Shown here in pieces: positions 7,951-16,409 of a DNA stretch of 32,257 nt. The notes below the pieces were generated by a model. The model had not been told where the DNA came from. It saw nothing but the letters and a program-made list of their open reading frames with translations, and did no database searches. Location: contig JAILON010000009.1 of assembly GCA_024690865.1 (NCBI GenBank), positions 1-32,257 of the forward strand, read 5' to 3'. Each line of letters starts with the position of its first letter. The stretch's first letter is position 1. This stretch comes from Treponema sp. (GTDB lineage Bacteria > Spirochaetota > Spirochaetia > Treponematales > Treponemataceae). A program made the translations under genes and the position numbers.

Positions 7951-10041
7951 ATGGACAACGCCCTCCCCTCCCCTCCCGCCGAACAGGGCGGACCACAGGA
8001 ACAGCCGGTGCAGGCAGGACAGCCCGATCAAAAGCAACAGCCTACGCACACCGACCAGCTTACGCCCCGCGAGCTGCGGGAACAGCTGCACCAGACCGCG
8101 CTCAAGGCTCCGGAGCTGAGCGGAGTCTATATGTGGAAGAATTCCTCCGGTACCGTCATCTACGTCGGCAAGGCAAAGAGTTTGAAGAGCCGCCTCTCAT
8201 CGTATTTCAACGCGAACAAGGACATAAAGACACGGCTTCTGGTCTCGCATGCCAGCTCCATCGAGTACATAACGACAAACAACGAGTACGAGGCCTTCCT
8301 GCTGGAAAACAACCTCATAAAGAAATATACCCCCCGCTACAATATAAACCTGAAGGACGGAAAATCCTACCCGGTCCTGCGGATAACGAATGAAAGATAC
8401 CCCCGCCTCTTCAAGACCCGTCTAGTCGTGCAGGACGGCTCCCAATACTTCGGTCCCTTCCCAGACGCGGGCGCGCTGGACACCTTCATAGACGCGCTCT
8501 ATGAAATATACCCCCTCCGCCACTGCAAGACCTTCAAGACGAAAGCCTCCCCCTGCCTCTACTACCACATAGGCCGCTGCCTCGCTCCCTGCTGCAAGGA
8601 TGTCGGCGAAGAAGACTACAGAACCTACATAGACGAGATAGCGGCCCTGGTCGGAGACGGCGGAAAGGGAGAAGGGACGGCCCGGCTTGAGGCACAGATG
8701 AAGGAGGCGGCCTCCCGCATGGACTTTGAGAAGGCGGCCAGAATCCGCGACGGACTCAAGGCCCTCTCAGTCCTGAACAACCAAAACAGTGTCGAAGGAT
8801 TCGACGGAGCCGACCGGGACTACATCGCGTCCTGGCGGGAAGGAGAGCTGGTCAGCTTCACCGTGCTGAAAATCCGCACGGGAAAGCTCCTTGGCAGGGA
8901 CAACTACCGGACGGTCAGCTTGAACGAGGACACGGAGATCCTGCCGGAATTCATGGGGGCCTACTACACGGAAAAAGGGAGCATACCCCCGCACATATAC
9001 GTGATGACCGGGGACGGTATGGAGATAATCAAAAAGTGGATTTCCGAGAGCTACGGGATTGAAGCCGACATAACGCTTGTCCGGCCTGGCATGGAGGCGG
9101 AGAAACTTCACACGGCGGCCCTGGATATGGCACGGCAGAACGCGAAGGAGGACATCATCCGCCGCATGCGGGAACGGGGCGACTTCCCGGCGATGGAGGA
9201 GCTGCAGAAAGTCCTCGGCCTCCCCACCCTCCCCGTCCGCATAGAGGGATTCGACATCGCGCACATCGGAGGCAAGTTCCCGGTCGCCTCGCTCATCAGC
9301 TTCTACAACGGCAACCCCGACAAGAAGAACTACCGCGAGTTCCGCCTGAAGACGACGGACGGAATCATAGACGACTTCGCTTCGATGAAGGAGGCGACAA
9401 GCCGCCGTTATACGAGGCTCGTCAACGAGAAAAAGCCCCTTCCCGACCTCATCCTCATAGACGGCGGCATCGGGCAGGTGAATGCCGTCGATGCCGTCAT
9501 CTCCGCCCTTGGCCTTGACATACCCATAGCGGGTCTTGCCAAGCGCGATGAGGAAATCTGGCGGCCCCATGCGGCAAAGCCCGTCTGCCTGCCCAAACGC
9601 AGCGACGCGCTCCGCCTGCTCCAGCGGGTCCGCGACGAGACCCACCGCTTCGCGACGAGCCGGAACCAGGAGCTCCGTACCAAAGAGAACACGATTTCCC
9701 CCTTCGTCAAGCTGCCGCACGTCGGCACGGAACGGGACAAGCTTTTGATGAAGGAATACGGGACGCTTGCCGCCCTCTGCGCCGCACAGGAAGCGGACGT
9801 GGCCCACCTGCTCCGCGTCAGGGCTGCCCAAGCCACGGAACTTCTGCTTGCCGCCAAGGAGCTTTTGAAAAAGCAGGATGCGGACAAAGCGAAGTCCGGG
9901 CTCTCGCTCGACCTGCCGGGAACGACAAAGGAAAAGGCCGCCCGCTACAAGATCAACTCCGACCTCGCGAACCTCGCACTCGGCGACGACGAAGAAGAGC
10001 CAGGGCTGCTTGCCGTGGCAAGCCCGTCTGACGAAGAATAG
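7951..10041 (+). CDS. uvrC: UvrABC system protein C (excinuclease subunit)
   Basis: A 696-aa UvrC, the dual-incision nuclease of nucleotide excision repair. Domains in order: an unusual Pro/Gln-rich N-terminal extension of about 45 aa; the GIY-YIG nuclease (SGVYMWKNSSGTVIYVGKAKSLKSRL, from residue 57) for the 3' cut; a Cys cluster (RHCK, SPCL, GRCLAPC) matching the proposed Fe-S ligands; the UVR helix pair (MDFEKAARIRDGL); the RNase H-like 5'-nuclease with EGFDIAHIGG and LILIDGGIGQVN; and a C-terminal helix-hairpin-helix (LPHVGTERDKLLMKEYG). The ATG at 7951 is preceded by AGAAGGA; an ATG at 7927 would add eight residues. It is longer than the usual ~600 aa mainly because of its termini. Confidence 0.95.
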   Translation: MDNALPSPPAEQGGPQEQPVQAGQPDQKQQPTHTDQLTPRELREQLHQTALKAPELSGVYMWKNSSGTVIYVGKAKSLKSRLSSYFNANKDIKTRLLVSHASSIEYITTNNEYEAFLLENNLIKKYTPRYNINLKDGKSYPVLRITNERYPRLFKTRLVVQDGSQYFGPFPDAGALDTFIDALYEIYPLRHCKTFKTKASPCLYYHIGRCLAPCCKDVGEEDYRTYIDEIAALVGDGGKGEGTARLEAQMKEAASRMDFEKAARIRDGLKALSVLNNQNSVEGFDGADRDYIASWREGELVSFTVLKIRTGKLLGRDNYRTVSLNEDTEILPEFMGAYYTEKGSIPPHIYVMTGDGMEIIKKWISESYGIEADITLVRPGMEAEKLHTAALDMARQNAKEDIIRRMRERGDFPAMEELQKVLGLPTLPVRIEGFDIAHIGGKFPVASLISFYNGNPDKKNYREFRLKTTDGIIDDFASMKEATSRRYTRLVNEKKPLPDLILIDGGIGQVNAVDAVISALGLDIPIAGLAKRDEEIWRPHAAKPVCLPKRSDALRLLQRVRDETHRFATSRNQELRTKENTISPFVKLPHVGTERDKLLMKEYGTLAALCAAQEADVAHLLRVRAAQATELLLAAKELLKKQDADKAKSGLSLDLPGTTKEKAARYKINSDLANLALGDDEEEPGLLAVASPSDEE

Positions 10042-10156
10042 AGTCAGCCCGCTACGTAGCAAGCGGCAAGGCGCCCCCGTAGCTTCGCCGCACCGGACTT
10101 TGGAACTGGTTCAAATTCATCCCGATAGGCTTTGCCTTTTTTCAAATTTTCCCCCA

Positions 10157-10195
10157 TAAAACCGTCAACACCTTGGAAATCTGCCCCTTGTATAA
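10157..10195 (+). promoter_or_regulatory. Recurrent promoter-like element, copy A
   Basis: GTCAAC (10163-10168), 11 variable nt, then CTGCCCCTTGTATA. The same two blocks with the same spacing occur at 11763 and 28859. Here the putative -10 region TATAAG ends two nt before the ATG of the short ORF at 10198. The blocks look like the -35 and -10 halves of a promoter (17 nt from GTCAAC to CTTGTATA), possibly for an alternative sigma factor. Confidence 0.55.
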
Positions 10196-10196
10196 G

Positions 10197-10513
10197 TATG
10201 TCCGAACTGTTGGACAAGGAGCTGAACGTGCAGAAAGCGATGCTGCTCCTGAGCTCCCTGCTCACATCCTACAGGCTTCCCGTCATCTTTCTGGAAGCCG
10301 CCGACAGGGAGACGCATCTGGATGCCCTCAAAATGGCAAAGTCCGGCGACTACGCCCCGCTCGCCCAGCTCTTCTTCCAGAAGGAGATAGCAAAGCTGGG
10401 AGCGGCAGACCACGCCGTGTAAGGCGGGGAGGCAGGACTAGAAAGCCCTGAGGGAATGTGGTAGGATAAGGCGGATATGAGACGGTTCAACACAACAGGC
10501 ACCTGCTTCGCCG
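10197..10513 (+). repeat. Long direct repeat, copy 1
   Basis: This segment matches 14410-14726 at a constant offset of 4213 nt with no indels and only about six or seven mismatches (~98% identity). It spans the short ORF at 10198 and the first 37 nt of the AAA ATPase gene. Homology begins at the T before ATG of the short ORF. Confidence 0.95.
10198..10422 (+). CDS. Short ORF duplicating the C-terminal tail of the membrane protein at 13331-14635
   Basis: A 74-aa product, MSELLDKELNVQKAMLLLSS onward, nearly identical (three substitutions) to the last 74 residues of the protein encoded at 13331-14635. The pattern RLPVIFLEAADRETHLDALKMAKSGDYAPLAQLF weakly recalls the C-terminal segment of some Fic-family proteins, but no Fic motif is present. 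No Shine-Dalgarno sequence precedes the ATG, which lies immediately after promoter-like element A. It may be an expressed mini-protein or simply a gene fragment carried by the duplication. Confidence 0.5.
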   Translation: MSELLDKELNVQKAMLLLSSLLTSYRLPVIFLEAADRETHLDALKMAKSGDYAPLAQLFFQKEIAKLGAADHAV

Positions 10514-11700
10514 ACAGACACTATATGGTGAACATAGACGAGCGCGTGCAGCAGATAAAGAAGATGGTAGACCTCGGCGATTACTTCTGCATCAACAGGG
10601 GGCGGCAGTACGGCAAGACCACCACGCTGCACTACCTGAAGAAAGCCCTCGACGAGGAGTATACGGTATTCTCCATCAGCTTCGAAGGAATGTCTGAGTC
10701 CTCGTTTTCTTCCCTTGAAAACTGCGGAAAGGCATTCTTTGAAGGGCTCATGGAATGTGTCGATTACGACGAGGTTACCTTTGTGGATGATGCAACGCGG
10801 GAATTTCTCAGAGGCACAAATGTTTTTTCCGACGACAAAGACTTGTCTCTCGCAATCTCCAAGCTCTGCAAAGCGAACACCCGTCCCGTCGTCGTCATAA
10901 TCGACGAGGTAGACCAGGCGGGGAACTACGAGGCATTCGTCAAGTTCCTCGGCCTGCTCAGAAGCAAGTTCCTGAGCCGCGACACCCGCCCAACCTTCCA
11001 TTCCGTCATCCTCGCGGGGGTATACGACATACGGAACCTCAAGCTCAAGCTTCGCCCCGAGGAGAGCCATCAGTACAACAGTCCTTGGAACATCGCGGCA
11101 AGCTTCGACGTGAGCATGGAGCTTGAGGAGGCAGGGATATGCGGCATGCTCGATGACTACGAGGCGGACCACCGCACGGGCATGGACACCGCGAGGATAG
11201 CGAAGCTGATTTCCGATTACACCTCAGGCTACCCCTTCCTCGTCAGCCGCCTCTGCCAGATTATCGACGAGAACCTGGACAGGGACTGGACGGAACACGG
11301 CTTCCTGGAGTCGGTCAAGCGTATTCTCTCGGAGCGGGACACGCTCTTCGACGACATGGCGAAGAAGCTCGACAGCTTCCCGAAAGTCAAGCAGATGCTC
11401 CGGCGGATACTGTATGACGGGGAAAAAATCCCGTACAATGCCGACGACAGGGAGCTTGGGATTGCCGCGATGTTCAACTACATCAAGAACGACGGCGGCA
11501 TGGTAAGGCTCTCCAACAGGATTTTTGAGACTCGGATGTACAACCAGTTCCTTTTTGAGGCGGAAACATCTGAATCAGAACAGGTCAATGGAATCAGCAG
11601 GGAAAGCTCCGCCGATAAGCCCCTGTTCATCAGGGACGGGAAGATTGGCGTGCGCGATGTGGTCGTCGGCCACCGCACCATCACGGAAGCCGTGGTGTAA
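10477..11700 (+). CDS. AAA-type ATPase of unknown function (accessory P-loop family)
   Basis: A 407-aa P-loop ATPase of the AAA-like group common in multiple paralogous copies in anaerobes and spirochaetes. The nucleotide site is INRGRQYGKTTT (residues 39-50), a family-typical variant of Walker A with Arg in place of the first Gly; Walker B is PVVVIIDEVDQ (137-147). A winged-helix-like lid (SDYTSGYPFLVSRLCQIIDE) follows. Many relatives carry a C-terminal nuclease-like domain; here the chain ends soon after a short Ser/Glu-rich stretch, so it may lack that part. The start has GGATAAGGCGGAT upstream. An internally deleted copy of this gene lies at 14690-14761. Confidence 0.75.
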   Translation: MRRFNTTGTCFADRHYMVNIDERVQQIKKMVDLGDYFCINRGRQYGKTTTLHYLKKALDEEYTVFSISFEGMSESSFSSLENCGKAFFEGLMECVDYDEVTFVDDATREFLRGTNVFSDDKDLSLAISKLCKANTRPVVVIIDEVDQAGNYEAFVKFLGLLRSKFLSRDTRPTFHSVILAGVYDIRNLKLKLRPEESHQYNSPWNIAASFDVSMELEEAGICGMLDDYEADHRTGMDTARIAKLISDYTSGYPFLVSRLCQIIDENLDRDWTEHGFLESVKRILSERDTLFDDMAKKLDSFPKVKQMLRRILYDGEKIPYNADDRELGIAAMFNYIKNDGGMVRLSNRIFETRMYNQFLFEAETSESEQVNGISRESSADKPLFIRDGKIGVRDVVVGHRTITEAVV

Positions 11701-11756
11701 AAGTTCTTTCCCCTTAAAGGGCAATCTGGTTTCCCCGGCTTGCTTTTTTTTTCCCG

Positions 11757-11800
11757 CAAAACTGTCAACTCCGCGGCTATCTGCCCCTTGTATAAGGCAG
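11757..11800 (+). promoter_or_regulatory. Recurrent promoter-like element, copy B
   Basis: CAAAACTGTCAAC followed after 11 nt by CTGCCCCTTGTATA, then AGGCAG, which pairs with the upstream CTGCC. It is 14 nt upstream of the ATG at 11814, with an AGGAG ribosome binding site between, and just after a T9 run (about 11744-11752) that may end the preceding transcript. It matches copies A and C in both blocks and spacing. Confidence 0.6.
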
Positions 11801-11813
11801 ATAGGAGTTGATT

Positions 11814-13259
11814 ATGGACAAGACTTTTTCCAACACTTTCAGGAAGGCGTTCACCGTGGCCGCCTTTATGTCGCTAACGGTCATGGCGCTTGTTACGGGA
11901 GCTGCCATCTTCCAGCTGTGTGTCACGGGCCATCGTTATGCCAGACTTAGGGACTATGCCGGAGAGCATGGGATAACTCTTACGGGCAACAGTGACAAGC
12001 AGCTTTTCAGCATCAAATCCGGGTCTGCCCCTGAGCTTGCGAGCTGTCTGGAGGAAAGGCTGGACGGAACGTACGAGATGTCGGACTGTACGCTGGAAAT
12101 ACGGGGAGACATCTGTGTATTCACAGGCAAGCTTGCCGGCGGCTTCTCCCTAGCGAAGACAGTATTCCCCTTCGCTGGTTCTGACGATTCTGACAACTAC
12201 GGATCATGCTCCGGTTACTACGACGACTGCTATTATAGCTATGATTCATACAATTACCGCTACAAGAAGGCCGGGGATAGCGTCCGTTATGAATACACTG
12301 AGAACGGCTTCAGGGAACGGCTTCCTGCCAGCGATACGGCCCTTGACGAAGCCACGGATTTCATCATGCAGGAGCTGAAATCCGCCTTGAAAGACGTAAG
12401 GTACGGCTATTACTACAGCACCAAAGATTACCCCGATTGCAAGATACAGGTAGCTCTTTCCAATGAGCTGAATTACGACGGGTTCATTCAGGAAGACTTT
12501 GCTCACCTGAAAGACCGTCTCGGCAGGGCGCAGAGATTCGCGGGCAGCTGCCTGTACCTCTTCCTGTTTTGCATGGCATCAGTGCTGTCATTCCTCGCAG
12601 GAACGAACATGCTTGTACGCTGCGTGTCCGCAACGCTCGCACTCTGCGTCGCCAGTTACCTGTTCGGCTTTTCGGCGGCATGCGTCGTCATCTTCTTTAT
12701 CCTGTTCGTCGTTGCGAGCGGAATAATCAAGCGCAGCAGGAACGAATTCCTCAGGGGCGTGGCATACATCGCACTGAGCCTCCTGCTTAACATGGAGATG
12801 ATGAAGTACGCTTCCGCCGGGCTGGACGTAGGAACGGAATGTATCAGCCGCTTCCTTGCGTTCACCTTCTCCGCAATAAACATCATCGCCTGTGCCTGCC
12901 TTGTAGACGCACTCCGTACCGGCACGGACACGCTCGAAATTTTCCCCGCACGGAAAAAGACAGACGGGCGCATCTTCATAGAGCTCTCGCCTTCGCTCCT
13001 GCCATACATGACGACGATATGCGAGAAGCTCAACGCCTGCCACAGGAACATGCCAAACGAGCAATGCTTCTCTCCGTATGACAAGCCCTGCTACAACGTC
13101 GTGTGCAGGGAAGAGCTGGAAGGCAATGAGTACCGGATTGTAAAGGACGGCGAATGCCTTGCCTCCAAGCTTCTGGACACTGCGGAGCTGGATGACTTTG
13201 AGCTGAACCTGCTTGTGTGCAGGGCAATCGCAGCACGGGTAGACAGGAACAGGAACTAA
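11814..13259 (+). CDS. Multi-pass membrane protein with Tyr-rich extracellular region
   Basis: A 481-aa protein I cannot assign to a family. One membrane segment lies near residues 13-35 (AFTVAAFMSLTVMALVTGAAI). A soluble region to about 235 follows, including a striking Tyr-rich patch (YYDDCYYSYDSYNYRYKK, near 140-160). Residues ~240-365 hold about five hydrophobic helices (YLFLFCMASVLSFLAG; ACVVIFFILFVVASGII; others), and a cytoplasmic-looking C-terminus completes it. AGGAG six nt upstream supports the ATG at 11814; a TTG at 11808 is less likely. It is preceded by promoter-like element B and followed 71 nt later by another membrane protein gene. Confidence 0.7.
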   Translation: MDKTFSNTFRKAFTVAAFMSLTVMALVTGAAIFQLCVTGHRYARLRDYAGEHGITLTGNSDKQLFSIKSGSAPELASCLEERLDGTYEMSDCTLEIRGDICVFTGKLAGGFSLAKTVFPFAGSDDSDNYGSCSGYYDDCYYSYDSYNYRYKKAGDSVRYEYTENGFRERLPASDTALDEATDFIMQELKSALKDVRYGYYYSTKDYPDCKIQVALSNELNYDGFIQEDFAHLKDRLGRAQRFAGSCLYLFLFCMASVLSFLAGTNMLVRCVSATLALCVASYLFGFSAACVVIFFILFVVASGIIKRSRNEFLRGVAYIALSLLLNMEMMKYASAGLDVGTECISRFLAFTFSAINIIACACLVDALRTGTDTLEIFPARKKTDGRIFIELSPSLLPYMTTICEKLNACHRNMPNEQCFSPYDKPCYNVVCREELEGNEYRIVKDGECLASKLLDTAELDDFELNLLVCRAIAARVDRNRN

Positions 13260-13330
13260 AGGAGTCAGCCAGGAGGTCAGAAACGGCTTCCTGTCTGGCT
13301 GATGGCAAAAACTTTTGGAGGAATTCTAGT

Positions 13331-14635
13331 ATGCTCGAAAACATAAAAGATATTGGCTCATCGGCAAAAGAGATTGTTCTGGCCTTTGTTTTTATGACGG
13401 CAGCCCTCGCGTTTATCCTTGTACCTGTCATCATGTCAGGCTATGCGTTCATGGAGGGATATCATTTGTATGCATTCGTCGGACTGCTCTGCTTTCTGGC
13501 AATTGGATTGCTTGTCATCCAATATATACGAAGACGTATTGGACGAGGGATTTTTTACGGGATGCTCGTACCGTGCAACATCATTCTTCTTATCTATACC
13601 GATTATCTCTGTGAATATATATATGGCAACGATTTGCCGGTTCTTTTTCGTTTCTTTGTAGTAGCAGAGATTCTGATATCGACAGGAATCGAGATGCTCA
13701 AAGCCAGCGAAAAGAAGGAAGCTGCCAGAAAACCGCATCCCGTTCCGCTCATCCGCTGGCCTGAGTTCGTCATGCACACGAGCAGCGAATCCCTTGCGCT
13801 TCTGAAAAAACTCCTGCAAATCAAGCAGATGGGAAAGCTATTACAGCCCTTCGAGGGAAGGAACTGGAAGAACCTGTCCGCCGGGGAACGGCGCGAACTT
13901 GAGCAGCTTGCTGCAAGCCGCCGCATCTTCAGCTCTGCCATCAAATATATGGAACTGTCCGGCATTCCCAAAGAACGCTCGGACACGTTCGAGGAGCTGG
14001 TGGTGACGGTACGTGGTACAGGCAAGAGCCTGCTTCCAGACGACAATGACATCCTGCAGTGCCTGTACAATGCAAACCTGTTGAACGGCGGAACGCTTTC
14101 GCTTGAGGAAGTAAAAGCCTTGTTCCCCAAAACACCCGGCGACTGTCAGAGCGAAGAAGAGAAGGACATCGTCAAGTTCAGGATGGCGCTCGGCTGGCTA
14201 TGCAAGGAAGAGAGCGAAACTCATTACCAGGACTGGCAGCAGCTCGCAGGACGCTGCACGTACATCCTTGCCAGCGGAGACACAAGCTTTTCGAACTACG
14301 AAGAGGAAAATGTCTTTGCGATGCAGGAACTTGACGGATTTACTTTCATCGGCAAAAAACAGAATCCGTTCGGGGGCTTCCTCTGGTGCTGCCTCGTATA
14401 CGGCCGCCTTATGTCCGAACTGTTGGACAAGGAGCTGAACGTGCAGAAAGCGATGCTGCTCCTGAGCTCCCTGCTCACATTCTACAGGCTTCCCGTCATC
14501 TTTCTGGAAGCCGCCGACAGGGAGACGCATCTGAATGCCCTCAAAATGGCAAAGTCCGGCGACTACGCCCCGCTCGCCCAGCTCTTCTTCCAGAAGGAGA
14601 TGGCAAAGCTGGGAGCGGCAGACCACGCCGTGTAA
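13331..14635 (+). CDS. Membrane protein fused to the duplicated 74-aa tail module
   Basis: A 434-aa protein of unknown function. Residues about 12-125 contain four hydrophobic helices (IVLAFVFMTAALAFILVPVIM; LYAFVGLLCFLAIGLLVI; others); residues 140-360 are helical and soluble. The last 74 residues (from MSELLDKELN, encoded from 14411) are the module that also stands alone at 10198-10422. The join lies exactly at an internal ATG, suggesting that recombination created the fusion or, alternatively, that the solitary ORF is a 5'-truncated copy of this gene. GGAGG at 13317-13321 supports the start. Confidence 0.7.
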   Translation: MLENIKDIGSSAKEIVLAFVFMTAALAFILVPVIMSGYAFMEGYHLYAFVGLLCFLAIGLLVIQYIRRRIGRGIFYGMLVPCNIILLIYTDYLCEYIYGNDLPVLFRFFVVAEILISTGIEMLKASEKKEAARKPHPVPLIRWPEFVMHTSSESLALLKKLLQIKQMGKLLQPFEGRNWKNLSAGERRELEQLAASRRIFSSAIKYMELSGIPKERSDTFEELVVTVRGTGKSLLPDDNDILQCLYNANLLNGGTLSLEEVKALFPKTPGDCQSEEEKDIVKFRMALGWLCKEESETHYQDWQQLAGRCTYILASGDTSFSNYEEENVFAMQELDGFTFIGKKQNPFGGFLWCCLVYGRLMSELLDKELNVQKAMLLLSSLLTFYRLPVIFLEAADRETHLNALKMAKSGDYAPLAQLFFQKEMAKLGAADHAV

Positions 14636-14726
14636 GGCGGGGAGGCAGGACTAGAAAGCCCTGTGTGAATGTGGTAGGATAAGGCGGATATGAGACGGTT
14701 CAACACGACAGGCACCTGCTTCGCCG
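14410..14726 (+). repeat. Long direct repeat, copy 2
   Basis: Counterpart of 10197-10513, ~98% identical and collinear. At 14727 it jumps to sequence matching 11666-11700, so the ATPase gene copy has lost the equivalent of 10514-11665. Confidence 0.95.
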
Positions 14727-14761
14727 TCGGCCACCGCACCATCACGGAAGCCGTGGTGTAA
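14690..14761 (+). pseudogene. Internally deleted copy of the AAA ATPase gene
   Basis: A 23-codon ORF reads MRRFNTTGTCFA joined to VGHRTITEAVV and a stop. The first part equals the first 12 residues of the 407-aa ATPase; the second equals its last 11. The deletion removes 1152 nt (384 codons), is in frame, and has a 2-bp CG microhomology at the junction (10512-10513 with 11664-11665). Homology to the full gene ends exactly at the stop codon. Confidence 0.9.
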
Positions 14762-14800
14762 CCGAAGATTACAGAGGAAATGAACAAGAAGAGGTGAAAT

Positions 14801-15442
14801 ATGAAGAAGATTGTATTCGTCGATATTCCGATGAAGGAAATGAACGCAGAGCACGACGGCCAGTGTTACGCCGGAACAGGCAATGCGGGGTGTGCATATT
14901 CTGAAAAGGTTATATTCCCCATAAACGCAGTGCTTGCCGAAAAGCTCAGGGGCGGGGACGAGGTAAAAGCCGTGCTGCTCAAGACCATCTCGGAGAAGGG
15001 GAATTCCGGCATAAACGCGGGCCTGTTCCAGCAGGAGCTTGACGGCATAAACTCTGCCATCGGTGCAAAGATATCCTATGAGACGATTGACTCGGAGTTC
15101 GTGGAGACCAAAAAGAACCACGAGAAACGCCTCCGTGCCATGCTGTCCAAAATTGAGGACGGGGCGGAGCTGTTCGTTGACATCACGTTCGGCCCCAAGC
15201 CCCTGCCCATGGTGATGATGTGCGTGCTGAACTTTGCGGAGAAATTCTTTGATGCCGACGTGAAGAAAATCGTCTACGGCAAGGTGAATTTCGTAAAGCA
15301 CGACGACGGCAAGACCTATTCCGAAAATCCGGAGCTGTATGACGTTACGTCGCTCTACTACCTGAACAACCTGATGGGAGCCATGGAAGCCCCGTCCGGA
15401 GAGGAAGCCCTAAAATCGCTCGATGCGTTTTTCGCTTTGTAA
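14801..15442 (+). CDS. Orphan CARF-like domain protein (DxTHG/TM1812-type)
   Basis: A 213-aa protein with the layout of a CRISPR-associated Rossmann-fold (CARF) domain of the Csx/TM1812 group, which senses cyclic oligoadenylates in type III CRISPR systems. Visible matches are an N-terminal beta strand, FPINAVLAEKLRGGDEVKAVLLKT, the strand-loop LFVDITFGPKPLP (residues 124-136; DITFG replaces the usual DITHG), a following helix, KKIVYGKVNF, and a late YDVTSLYYLNNLM, parallel to the DLT..L motif. There is no fused HEPN or nuclease effector, and no cas gene or CRISPR array nearby. AAGAGGTGAAAT precedes the start. A sigma-like gene follows 18 nt downstream. The CARF call rests on remembered motif patterns only. 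Confidence 0.6.
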   Translation: MKKIVFVDIPMKEMNAEHDGQCYAGTGNAGCAYSEKVIFPINAVLAEKLRGGDEVKAVLLKTISEKGNSGINAGLFQQELDGINSAIGAKISYETIDSEFVETKKNHEKRLRAMLSKIEDGAELFVDITFGPKPLPMVMMCVLNFAEKFFDADVKKIVYGKVNFVKHDDGKTYSENPELYDVTSLYYLNNLMGAMEAPSGEEALKSLDAFFAL

Positions 15443-15460
15443 TTCAGGTGGCAGGTACAA

Positions 15461-16408
15461 ATGGACAAGACGAAGCTTGAAGAAAAAATCACGCGGGTTG
15501 CCTCAGAAATTTTCCAGATTCCTGCGCAAAGCAGGACTGGCTCGGCAGAATTCCTCTCCCTCAAGACAGAGCTCGCAGAATGCTTGTGGAACTGGGCAAA
15601 GCTCACTTTTGACGAAGAAAAAGTGAAGAACTCAGGTACAGAAATCATGGACTGCGTCAACAGAAGCCTTGCGAGTTTTAATGGACAGGCGGCGGACTAT
15701 ATCAAGTATATATCCGCATCCCTCAAGAAGGAAATCTCCCTGGCAAATGAGAGGAAGACTGTTTTTGACGAGAGGGCTATCAGACTGCCAGAAAAAAAGC
15801 GCAGGCTTCTGAAAAGCATGATTCGTTCTGCAAAGGAATACGGAAAAGATATCCAGAACAAAGAATGCCAGGAACATCTCGCCCGTATGTATGGCCATAC
15901 AGAAAAGGAGATTGCAGACCTCGTAAAATGGTACTTCCAGTCATCTGTACAGAGTGAAACTACTGTAAATGACGAAGGGGAAGAAATCTCCCTTCTGGAC
16001 ACTAAAAGGGTTTTCGAAAACTCGGGTGGAAGGACACCGGCGCAGGAGCTTGAGCAAAAAGATGAGATTTCCTTAGTCCTTACCAGCATAGACAAAGCAT
16101 TCTCGGAGCAGCAAGACCGTACCAAACCCTATCTTTCCGCCCTGCTCACCAGGCTGGTTCTGGAGGAACTTGAGTCCGCCGGGACAGACAGCACAAGCTC
16201 GCTGGAATATCTTGCGGGCAGAGCCTTCGCCATGACGGATAAAGCCATCGAGGTCAAGGAGGCATTCCTTTCCGGCGACAGCTGTCCCGCACAGCAGGAA
16301 GTCGCCGCATGGTTCAGCAAGGACAAAACGGATGCGAGCAGGACGCTGAGGAACTTCATGGAAAAGATGAAACGCCGCGAGGAAGCCGTCGACAGCCTTA
16401 AGACCTGA
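15461..16408 (+). CDS. Sigma-70-like protein (putative transcription factor)
   Basis: A 315-aa helical protein with resemblance to sigma-70 regions 2 to 4. IMDCVNRSLASF...DYIKYISASLKKEI (residues ~65-95) recalls region 2; ERAIRLPEKKRRLLKSMIRSAKEYG...ECQEHLARMYGHTEKEIADLVKW recalls region 3 with a helix-turn-helix; and the EEISLLDT segment followed by AQELEQKDEISLVLTSIDKAF recalls the region 3-4 linker and region 4. The C-terminal half is less convincing and has no clear -35-binding helix-turn-helix. AGGTGGCAGG lies before the ATG. The 18-nt gap to the CARF-like gene implies co-transcription, suggesting ligand-controlled transcription; this pairing is inference. Confidence 0.45.
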   Translation: MDKTKLEEKITRVASEIFQIPAQSRTGSAEFLSLKTELAECLWNWAKLTFDEEKVKNSGTEIMDCVNRSLASFNGQAADYIKYISASLKKEISLANERKTVFDERAIRLPEKKRRLLKSMIRSAKEYGKDIQNKECQEHLARMYGHTEKEIADLVKWYFQSSVQSETTVNDEGEEISLLDTKRVFENSGGRTPAQELEQKDEISLVLTSIDKAFSEQQDRTKPYLSALLTRLVLEELESAGTDSTSSLEYLAGRAFAMTDKAIEVKEAFLSGDSCPAQQEVAAWFSKDKTDASRTLRNFMEKMKRREEAVDSLKT

Positions 16409-16409
16409 C

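Noticed and set aside
6848..7996. 382-aa ORF antisense to the COG3014-like gene
   Set aside because: Shadow frame with no domain and no ribosome binding site.
8767..10062. 431-aa ORF antisense to uvrC
   Set aside because: GC-rich antisense shadow with no recognisable domain; uvrC motifs are on the plus strand.
10042..10156. GCTACGTAGC palindrome and small hairpins after uvrC as a terminator
   Set aside because: The perfect palindrome has no loop or T-run, and the later GGC-TTT-GCC hairpin before T6 is too short to call.
14801..16408. Part of a type III CRISPR-Cas locus
   Set aside because: No Cas10, Csm/Cmr or repeat array is in the window; only an orphan CARF-like domain.
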